This document shows positions 58,267 to 64,000 of a stretch of DNA of 64,000 bases, piece by piece; position 1 is the first letter of the stretch, and every line of letters starts with the position of its first letter. This DNA comes from Sporocytophaga myxococcoides DSM 11118 (GTDB lineage Bacteria > Bacteroidota > Bacteroidia > Cytophagales > Cytophagaceae), in contig NZ_AUFX01000003.1 in NCBI RefSeq assembly GCF_000426725.1, positions 62,001 through 126,000 of the forward strand. Reading direction: 5' to 3'. A model generated the notes under the pieces. That model had not been told where the DNA came from and made no database searches. It worked only from the letters and a program-made list of their open reading frames with translations. The position numbers and the translations under genes are program-made.

Positions 58267-58761
58267 TCACCATTTGCTTAGACCACTATCAAAAAATGTA
58301 GATAGTTTCAATTGTTTTTTATCAAAATTAAAATTTACGGTTACATTTTTTTTCTTGTCTTTCACTCTTCTGTATATCCTTATAGAATTCTCAGAGTCTG
58401 TAACACGTATATCGAAATCATTAGCTTTAATTTTATATGAATCAGTGGACAGTAGTACTTTATTATTTTGTATAAAAAGTCTTACAATTGTATCGCACGA
58501 ACTACCATAAAAGGAGACTTCTGCAAAAACCAGCTGATTCATTGAATATTTATTTATACCAATAATTGAAGCATTAAATTCATAATTTTTCTTTATACTT
58601 TCCTCTATATCTTTAATCTTTTCATCTTTACCAGCTTTGATAGCTGGTATATCAAATGAAGCTACAGAAGCTCTCTGGTTAAGACACACACAAACATTTA
58701 ATTGCTTTTTATCTTGCTTGATTAAAAGGATAAGTAACAATACATTTACGATAATCTTCAT
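58267..58761 (-). CDS. Hypothetical exported protein enclosed by inverted repeats, possible orphan immunity protein
   Basis: 164 aa with a short hydrophobic N-terminus (MKIIVNVLLLILLI) that looks like a signal or anchor. The rest is alternating charged and beta sequence (NASIIGINKYSMNQLVFAEV, TIVRLFIQNNKVLLSTD, NSIRIYRRVKDKKKNVTVNF). It has an early CVC motif. No family recognised. The gene sits between the 103-bp inverted repeats and has no toxin-tip ORF in front of it, so it appears as an isolated cassette. Small exported proteins of this kind in Rhs loci are often immunity or accessory genes; that role is inferred only from location. Confidence 0.5.
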   Translation of the reverse strand: MKIIVNVLLLILLIKQDKKQLNVCVCLNQRASVASFDIPAIKAGKDEKIKDIEESIKKNYEFNASIIGINKYSMNQLVFAEVSFYGSSCDTIVRLFIQNNKVLLSTDSYKIKANDFDIRVTDSENSIRIYRRVKDKKKNVTVNFNFDKKQLKLSTFFDSGLSKW

Positions 58762-58832
58762 ATATTATGTTGTTCTACAATTATCTTCTCTTTTAATGAC
58801 TTCGGCCTAACTATCAAAATAATTACTCCCCC

Positions 58833-58935
58833 CTGGTTTAAGTCTGTGACTTAATCCTACAAATATATGCAAGTTTATAAGTTTCATATATGAAGACAAG
58901 AATCGAAATTAATGGGTCGCGGGATTTGAACCCAC
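58833..58935 (-). repeat. Right copy of the 103-bp inverted repeat
   Basis: Reverse-complement partner of 57926-58028, about 92% identical. Beyond the outer end, similarity to the 55112 copy continues (CTTAGGGGTCGTGGG on the minus strand), which is the variable-loop side of the T-arm-like sequence. Its palindrome-bearing end faces the orphan gene at 58267. Apart from this and terminator repeat B, the stretch 58762-59145 is featureless. Confidence 0.85.
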
Positions 58936-59032
58936 GACCCCTAAGTTACAGAATAATTAAACCCTTCAAAACACAAACTCCTACCTTTATATGATCCATA
59001 TAGGATCGGAACCTGCTAAGATTACAGGTTAT

Positions 59033-59122
59033 TTTTCAACAACTTACTACACCCTCTTACAGCTTTTGTAACCGACTCCAACAAAAAAAAGGTGCCAGTC
59101 TTTAAACCCTGACACCCTTTTA
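59033..59122 (-). terminator. Copy B of the ~90-bp terminator repeat
   Basis: The hairpin at 59083-59122 (minus strand: AAAGGGTGTCAGGG…CTGGCACC then T8) terminates the gene at 59146. The adjoining 50 bp (CAACAACTTACTACACCC… TTTTGTAACCGA) is shared with copies A and C. Confidence 0.82.
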
Positions 59123-59145
59123 ATATGGATATTAGGATATTATAC

Positions 59146-59487
59146 CTATAATATTCTTTTATAAATACAATTGCTTTTAAAGTCAGTTAAACATGAATCT
59201 GAGAATAAATACTGTTCTTTATCCCCTGACATTGTCATTGATATATTTATGGTATCGCCTCTCATTTCATATTTTCCATAATATATCCTCTTTCCCATCT
59301 CAAAGTGATTAAAAATGAATTTAAAGTTTCCATTCGATTTGAATCTATACTCATAAGACATACCAGGGTTGACTTGTAGATATCTACTATTTTTAATCTT
59401 ACATTGACCTTCTTCTTTTTTATATGAATTTTCCATATAAGAAACAGAAAACATACATGTTACAATCAAACTAATTATAAGTTTCAT
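59146..59487 (-). CDS. Small exported protein, putative immunity partner of the displaced toxin tip
   Basis: 113 aa with a signal peptide (MKLIISLIVTCMFSVSYMEN; a lipobox-like Cys at aa 11 is less convincing) and a lipocalin-like beta pattern (GMSYEYRFKSNGNFKFIFNH, GKRIYYGKYEMRGDTINI, CLTDFKSNCIYKRIL). It starts 17 bp inside the upstream toxin-tip ORF, an overlap typical of toxin/immunity pairs. Export would fit immunity against a periplasmic or envelope-acting toxin. No named family could be assigned; immunity is inferred. Confidence 0.6.
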   Translation of the reverse strand: MKLIISLIVTCMFSVSYMENSYKKEEGQCKIKNSRYLQVNPGMSYEYRFKSNGNFKFIFNHFEMGKRIYYGKYEMRGDTINISMTMSGDKEQYLFSDSCLTDFKSNCIYKRIL

Positions 59488-59782
59488 ACTTATTTTCCAG
59501 TTTTCTGTTGTGTGGTTCCACTAGAATTAGTTCTTTTCCCTGAGGAGTACCTCCGGAACTTGTAATTTCCACTTCATATGCCTTTGAATGATCGACAGTA
59601 CTATCAGGATTGAGAGGTACGACATTCGTTTTTTCTCCTTGAGGTATTCGGTCTTTATCATAAATAACCGGTCTAACAGTTTTTTTACCATCTTCATTAA
59701 CAACATCAAGACTATTATTATATAGTACATCAGTAGCTAAAATGGCTAACTCATAATCTGATAAAGGAGCCATCGTTCCCAT
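59471..59782 (-). CDS. Displaced C-terminal toxin-tip fragment of an Rhs-type protein
   Basis: 103 aa from the first ATG, but the frame is open with sensible sequence upstream (GGIDIYADGSLMGTM) to a stop at 59828 inside the hairpin repeat, so the ORF is a detached C-terminal tip rather than a native gene. It reads APLSDYELAILATDVLYN, then VRPVIYDKDRIPQGEKTNVV and SSGGTPQGKELILVEPHN. No Rhs repeats or core remain. The immunity-like gene overlaps its 3' end by 17 bp. Toxin activity cannot be named. Such orphan tips can be recombined onto a full-length Rhs protein. Confidence 0.55.
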   Translation of the reverse strand: MGTMAPLSDYELAILATDVLYNNSLDVVNEDGKKTVRPVIYDKDRIPQGEKTNVVPLNPDSTVDHSKAYEVEITSSGGTPQGKELILVEPHNRKLENKYETYN

Positions 59783-59818
59783 TAATGATCCATCTGCATA
59801 TATATCGATACCCCCTCT

Positions 59819-59872
59819 GGTTGAAGTCTATTTGACTTCAACCTTCAAATGAGAGCAAGTTTATTAACTTGC
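59819..59872. repeat. Double-palindrome repeat at the cassette boundary
   Basis: A perfect 10-bp stem GGTTGAAGTC…GACTTCAACC (59819-59843) and a 7-bp stem GCAAGTT…AACTTGC (59855-59872) appear in the same order and orientation as in the 58833 repeat, but without the T-arm part. It begins within a few codons of the toxin-tip frame. Confidence 0.75.
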
Positions 59873-59955
59873 GGGATGTCACCAATAAACTCAACATCTA
59901 TCATCCCTCTTTTCCTTGAGGATGAGACAACCTAAATATAAGTAAGTTTTTTAAC

Positions 59956-61251
59956 ATGCTTTCTTTTGGTATAAAGACAATGGATTTGAACAAACATCAC
60001 AGAAACAAATATGATACATTTATAATTTCTCTGTATGCAAGTGGAAAAGAATACCTGTTACCAGAGAAGTTCAGATATCTAGTCCCTTATTCTACTGCAT
60101 CATCATGGAGGAATCTAATAATGGACGCCTATATGGGACATGAATCCCGTTCTATACAATATGAATCATTACAACTGTATGAGATACTTGAGGAACACAA
60201 AAATCTAAAAAGAACTGTTAAATTACTTTTTAAAGTATGGCTTACTATTGCGTCTTTTCTCAAGCCTATCCTGAAGAAATCAGACAATGAAATTTTTATT
60301 ACACAGTTACAGAAACTCTCTAATGTATTGCCCCGGAAGATGGTTCTAAGACTCACTGGAATCAGTGCTTCTTCATTTTACTACAGAGTTCATAAGCTAA
60401 AAATAAAATGTAGCCTCTCACCTGTTTCTCTTTGTCTAAAAAGACATCCACTTCAGCTTGCAGTAAAGGAGGTAAATACTATGAAAGCTCTCTTTTCTGA
60501 TATCCGCTTTACCTGCTGGCCTATAGCATCTATTGCTCATTATGCCCGAAGAAATGAATTATTGTATGCTTCACTAAGCACATTGTATAAATACAGTGCA
60601 CTATTGGGATTTAAAAGACGTTTTCCGAAACCTGATGAAAAGACTAAAGGTATCGTAAGTACCGCACCAAACCAGTTTCTTCATGTAGATACAACTTTTT
60701 ATACTTTACAAGAAGGGATTAAATCAGCCATAACTTTAGTCTCAGATAACTTTTCAAGAAAGATACTTGGATGGAGTATCTCTGAAAAACATGGTGCAGA
60801 GAACGTGAAAGCTGCATTAGACATGGCCATTCAGACTATACAACTATATCATCCCAAACATGTAGTTGTGACTCTTGTAGCTGATGGTGGAAGTGAAAAC
60901 CATGCTCTAAGTATTGAAGAGCTTATCGCTTCTACTCCCCTTCCTGGGATAACAAAAGTTATAGCATTAAAGGATATAGCTTTTTCAAACTCCCCTATTG
61001 AAGCCATCAACAAAATCATGAAGCGTTATATAAGACATAAACTACCACAAACTTTCAATGAACTTTTAGCCTGTATTATAAGATCTATCGAAGATTATAA
61101 TATTTACAGACCTCATTATGCAATCAATGGACTTACTCCTATGGAAGCTTATACTCAGAAGATTCCTGATATGGAGTTTTCCGAACAAATAAGACAAGCC
61201 AAAGCCATAAGACTTGAACAAAACAGAAAAAGTACCTGTCAGAAGTGTTAA
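59956..61251 (+). CDS. DDE integrase-core transposase (IS3/IS481-type rve domain)
   Basis: 431 aa. The N-terminal ~150 aa holds helical, helix-turn-helix-like sequence (LVPYSTASSWRNLI, GISASSFYYRVHKL). An IS3 OrfB-like region (ALLGFKRRFPKPDEK) follows. The rve catalytic core spans about aa 240-410 with D245 (HVDTTF), D310 (DGGSEN) and E349 (SNSPIEAINK), spacing DD38E, and the terminal IEDYNIYRPHYAINGLTPMEAY. The catalytic triad is intact, so it may be active. It lies in reverse orientation to the Rhs cassettes between the DUF7660-like gene and the displaced tip. Clear terminal inverted repeats were not found, so the element's limits are unresolved. Confidence 0.88.
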   Translation: MLSFGIKTMDLNKHHRNKYDTFIISLYASGKEYLLPEKFRYLVPYSTASSWRNLIMDAYMGHESRSIQYESLQLYEILEEHKNLKRTVKLLFKVWLTIASFLKPILKKSDNEIFITQLQKLSNVLPRKMVLRLTGISASSFYYRVHKLKIKCSLSPVSLCLKRHPLQLAVKEVNTMKALFSDIRFTCWPIASIAHYARRNELLYASLSTLYKYSALLGFKRRFPKPDEKTKGIVSTAPNQFLHVDTTFYTLQEGIKSAITLVSDNFSRKILGWSISEKHGAENVKAALDMAIQTIQLYHPKHVVVTLVADGGSENHALSIEELIASTPLPGITKVIALKDIAFSNSPIEAINKIMKRYIRHKLPQTFNELLACIIRSIEDYNIYRPHYAINGLTPMEAYTQKIPDMEFSEQIRQAKAIRLEQNRKSTCQKC

Positions 61252-61358
61252 GTTACTTCTTTCAGATACCTTTTATTCTTGTACTTTTAAAATCTCTTTC
61301 TTAAAAAGAACCTTTTTTGAGCTCACTTTACAATCTTCTTTAATACTTTCATTTTCAT

Positions 61359-61380
61359 ACACTTCGTTCTATCGAAGTGT
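61359..61380. repeat. Perfect 8-bp-stem hairpin downstream of the transposase
   Basis: ACACTTCG (61359-61366) pairs with CGAAGTGT (61373-61380) around a 6-nt loop. No T tract directly follows, so the role (terminator, transposon subterminal site) is open. Confidence 0.55.
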
Positions 61381-61402
61381 TATTTACGGAAAGATTGTGG
61401 GA

Positions 61403-61498
61403 GTTGCTGAGCTTACTACCTCCTCCTACAACCTTTGTAACCGTTTTTGTAACCGAACATAACAAAAAAAGGTGCCAGTAACTCTGACACCCTTTTTA
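61403..61498 (-). terminator. Copy C of the ~90-bp terminator repeat
   Basis: The hairpin at 61464-61497 (minus strand: AAAAGGGTGTCAG…CTGGCACC then a T7 run) ends transcription of the DUF7660-like gene. The flank (TTACTACC…TTTGTAACCG) is shared with copies A and B. Confidence 0.82.
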
Positions 61499-61574
61499 CT
61501 ATGGAGCTTTTAATTAGTGATTATTATAGTTTCTCATGTGTGTTTGTCGGGGGGAAGCCACGGAAAAAGAATTA

Positions 61575-61832
61575 TCAAGAATGACTTGTTGCAGAATATA
61601 AAATTATCGCAAAAGCACGCCACGAAGGGAATTCCATTTCTTTTTCTATTTTATTATTCTTATACATACCGTCAATCCCCATTGAAACACCCATAATTCC
61701 TTCTAAATAGTCGGGAATCTTATCATTCTCCAAACTAAGTTCCCCAGTTTCAAGCTTTAATTTAAGCTTTCTAACAAATTCGAGAAAATCTTCTCTACTC
61801 TCTATTTTTTTAATTTTATCTAATAATTCCAT
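61575..61832 (-). CDS. DUF7660-like small protein, predicted immunity protein of the adjacent Rhs toxin
   Basis: 85 aa, cytoplasmic, helical and acidic. The arrangement IESREDFLEFVRKLKLKLE, then DYLEGIMGVSMGIDGMY, then PSWRAFAIILYSA matches the layout of DUF7660 (SxEDFxxFxxxLxxDL … FLExxxxWLEDMDGYY … PSWxxxAxILxAA), although the usual WEN is not obvious. It starts 6 bp after the Rhs stop codon, the standard immunity-gene position. A terminator repeat follows, so Rhs and this gene form one transcription unit. Immunity function is inferred from context. Confidence 0.65.
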   Translation of the reverse strand: MELLDKIKKIESREDFLEFVRKLKLKLETGELSLENDKIPDYLEGIMGVSMGIDGMYKNNKIEKEMEFPSWRAFAIILYSATSHS

Positions 61833-61838
61833 AATTAA

Positions 61839-64000
61839 TTACTGCTTTGCATTAGGTCTAACAACAATTGAGGTTCCATCATTCTCTGTTGTAAATTTTC
61901 TATGAAACTCTTCCTTAACAGACTCATAATCGACTTTTTCATACTTAATCTTTTTACCAGCTTTTTGAAAACTATATAACCTTCTATTATCGAGTGACCA
62001 GATTTTCCCATCATATTCAACAATTTTAATAGGGGTAATATCTTCTGCTTTATGAACACCCTTTTTTAAATCAGCAATAAAAGTTTTTAAATCTCCTTTA
62101 CCATTCTTAAACTGACCTGCAATGTCATTTTGTGTAAATCTTATAGTATTAGGGTCAATAGTCCCTACTTTAGGAAGTTTTTTAAAGGCCTTGGAGTCTA
62201 AGAATTTATTAAGTATAGGTGTTCCTGTTTTCTTTAATAAATAAGCCGCCCCTAATTCAAATGCTTTGTCTGTAAAAAACTCACCAACTTGTTCAGGAGT
62301 AGCATTTGGTAGATTCTTTACATCTTCAATTGTTTTATCAACATAAGCATTAAAAGCCTTTTGCGTCTCTGTTTCAATTCCTGCAATGTCATAAACTGGG
62401 GCAAAGGTACCTTCAAATAGAAATTGACCCGTTCCTTTAACTGCCTGCCAACCATCATTTATTATCTCTGTAGGATTTTCAGTATATTGATTAACTTTCT
62501 CTTTTACTGCTTCAACTTTCTTTTCAACTGAATTCTCAGCTCCATTAAAAAGCCTAACCGTTGTATTATACCATTCAGGCATCCAAGGCTCTAAGCCATC
62601 TAAGTCAATTGCTCTTATTGGAGTGTTACCCGCAAAATGGTATGGACTATACCATGGGTATTTTATAGTGAGGGGATCTACACTTAAAAACTTTGCTAAT
62701 TGAGTAATATAATATCTTTCCCCGTAATCTTGCCATGAATCAAGCTCATCTATATTCTCTTTACCATTAAACCCAAAACGATAGTTATTGGAGTTAAATG
62801 ATTTCGCGATCATACCGAATGGATAATAATCCGTAGCAGAAATAACTTCTATCTGATTATTAACATCCCTTAGCTCACCTATTACAGATCTAACGTTACC
62901 CAAATGATCTGTCAGCTCATAAGATCTCACCTCGTTTCTCAGTACGCCCAACCTTGAACTACCGTAGATGTATTGCTCATCTAATGTTAAAGAACCTGCT
63001 GTAGGGACTTCATAGGTACTCATGACATTTCCCTGAGCGTCACGAATATAGAAAGTTTTTGTAACATTTCCATCCTTGTCAGTTACAATTTTCACGGTTC
63101 TATTCCCCGAGGCATCGTACTCAAAGCTCAGATTTGATTTCGAGCTTCCTCCTTCTCTTGTTACTGCTTTTATCTTTCCATAAACGGTCCATTCTATGTT
63201 TTTGATCTGTTCCTGAACGTCTTTATTCAGGTTGCCTATCTCATCATATTCATAGTTATCAGTTACCTGATTATCAACATCTGAGCTATGAATACCCGTC
63301 ATTGATGGCAAATCGGAAACGGATCTCAGTTTATTGGTATTGGCCAGATAACCTGCTTTCTTGTTTTCATAGTTATAGCTTAACTGATCAAACTGAACAC
63401 CACTCTCATTATATCTGTTCAGGCTTGTGATGTTGCCATTGGCATCATAAGCGTAAGTGTTTTTATAAGCGTCACTTCCAAGGCTCTTACCGGATTTGAT
63501 CCTGTTCAGCTGATCGTATTCAAATTGCTGTGTCCAGGCTTGATAAACGCGCTGCCCTCCGACAGTCGAATAGTTCACTTCCTTGTTCAGACTTGTCCAG
63601 GTAGCAATATTGCCATTGTACAAGCTGGTATTTTTACCCTGATCATTTAAAGCTACAGGAGTTGACTGTAATCCCTGGGCACCTCCGCCAATAGTAGAAT
63701 AATCTTTCTTACCATTCTGATCATAGTAACCAAGTGCATAACTGAACTGATCTCCTTTCACACCTTTGATCCACCCCTGAAGCGTATAGGCATAAGTCTG
63801 AATCTCAGCATTGTTCCTTCCGATCTTTGCCTGAGCAAGAGGGCCATGGGCATAATAATCGTACTCGGCTTCTTTTACCCAGTTTACACCGTCAGTGCTG
63901 GTAGATACCTGAGTAATTCTGTTATCTCCATCATATTCATATTTATGAATCAGCTGATCACTCTGCCCTTTCTGATAATAAACGTAGTTTACTTTTCCTG
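61839..64000 (-). CDS. Rhs polymorphic toxin with ParB-like C-terminal tip, N-terminus beyond the window
   Basis: The frame stays open to the right edge (codons from 63762 to 64000 continue the Rhs pattern, e.g. YDYYAHGPLA and AYTLQGWIKGV), so the GTG at 63761 is internal and the gene is 5'-truncated by the window. YD repeats (YEYDGDNRI, YAYDANGNITSL, FEYDASGNRT) lead to the Rhs core: LTDHLGNVRSVI, YYPFGM, RFGFNGKENIDE, WQDYGERYY, FLSVDPLTIKYPWYSPYHFAGN, ending AIDLDGLEP near 62595. The tip is about 250 aa. Its final ~105 aa (TIRFTQNDIAGQF, DITPIKIVEYDGKIWSLDN, RRLYSFQKAG, ending SIVVRPNAKQ) resembles a ParB/sulfiredoxin-like nuclease-type fold (PIxVxxxDGxxxxxDxxRRLxAxxxAG). Probably secreted for interbacterial competition; activity is inferred. 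Confidence 0.88.
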   Translation of the reverse strand, partial: GKVNYVYYQKGQSDQLIHKYEYDGDNRITQVSTSTDGVNWVKEAEYDYYAHGPLAQAKIGRNNAEIQTYAYTLQGWIKGVKGDQFSYALGYYDQNGKKDYSTIGGGAQGLQSTPVALNDQGKNTSLYNGNIATWTSLNKEVNYSTVGGQRVYQAWTQQFEYDQLNRIKSGKSLGSDAYKNTYAYDANGNITSLNRYNESGVQFDQLSYNYENKKAGYLANTNKLRSVSDLPSMTGIHSSDVDNQVTDNYEYDEIGNLNKDVQEQIKNIEWTVYGKIKAVTREGGSSKSNLSFEYDASGNRTVKIVTDKDGNVTKTFYIRDAQGNVMSTYEVPTAGSLTLDEQYIYGSSRLGVLRNEVRSYELTDHLGNVRSVIGELRDVNNQIEVISATDYYPFGMIAKSFNSNNYRFGFNGKENIDELDSWQDYGERYYITQLAKFLSVDPLTIKYPWYSPYHFAGNTPIRAIDLDGLEPWMPEWYNTTVRLFNGAENSVEKKVEAVKEKVNQYTENPTEIINDGWQAVKGTGQFLFEGTFAPVYDIAGIETETQKAFNAYVDKTIEDVKNLPNATPEQVGEFFTDKAFELGAAYLLKKTGTPILNKFLDSKAFKKLPKVGTIDPNTIRFTQNDIAGQFKNGKGDLKTFIADLKKGVHKAEDITPIKIVEYDGKIWSLDNRRLYSFQKAGKKIKYEKVDYESVKEEFHRKFTTENDGTSIVVRPNAKQ

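Overview
The window is AT-rich Bacteroidota DNA, most plausibly from a gliding/cellulolytic Cytophagales lineage (Cytophaga/Sporocytophaga-like). That assignment is an inference from type IX secretion (T9SS) C-terminal sorting domains, a SprB-type repeat, Ig-like repeats of the kind common in this group, and CARDB/parallel beta-helix giant surface proteins. No rRNA, complete tRNA, CRISPR array or replication origin was seen.

Region 1 (1-18.2 kb): the 3' part of a tyrosine-phosphatase gene converges on a minus-strand insecticidal-type Tc toxin operon. It is transcribed TcB-TcC fusion (10586-18196), then the TcA N-terminal subunit (3972-10550), then the TcA C-terminal subunit (621-3932). TcA is therefore made as two polypeptides. 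The TcC hypervariable tip carries an HxxxDxH pattern resembling zinc-dependent S1/P1-nuclease or phospholipase-C-like sites, followed by a glycine-rich hydrophobic stretch.

Region 2 (18.2-44 kb): after a 1.4-kb AT-rich gap comes a tightly packed plus-strand operon of four exported proteins: a 5653-aa giant (six ~535-aa beta-helix modules, Ig-like repeats, eight CARDB domains), a 935-aa beta-rich protein, a 695-aa FnIII-like protein, and an 835-aa protein with SprB, Ig-like and T9SS sorting domains. Only the last has a recognisable sorting domain. A strong terminator closes the operon.

Region 3 (44-57 kb): ordinary single genes and short operons. These include secreted hypotheticals, a CWC/DUF5522 protein overlapping a Dph6-like PP-loop ATPase, a VOC protein and a GNAT acetyltransferase. 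There is also a T9SS-exported esterase with three near-identical 93-aa Ig/PKD-like repeats and two PA14 domains, a phosphodiester glycosidase, and a SMUG2-like glycosylase/DUF488/DUF2945 operon. A 42-bp tandem repeat and a short palindrome lie at 53.0-53.5 kb.

Region 4 (57-64 kb): an Rhs polymorphic-toxin locus on the minus strand, entering from the right edge. The main Rhs gene has a ParB-like tip and is followed by a DUF7660-like putative immunity gene. Further downstream, interrupted by a DDE transposase gene, lie a displaced toxin-tip ORF with an overlapping small exported-protein gene, an orphan exported-protein gene enclosed by 103-bp inverted repeats that contain a tRNA T-arm-like sequence, and a second tip remnant followed by a lipoprotein gene. 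Three copies of a ~90-bp repeat carrying an intrinsic terminator sit at the downstream ends of three of these cassettes. The arrangement looks like an archive of displaced toxin/immunity cassettes delimited by palindromic repeats, and it is the most unusual organisation in the window.
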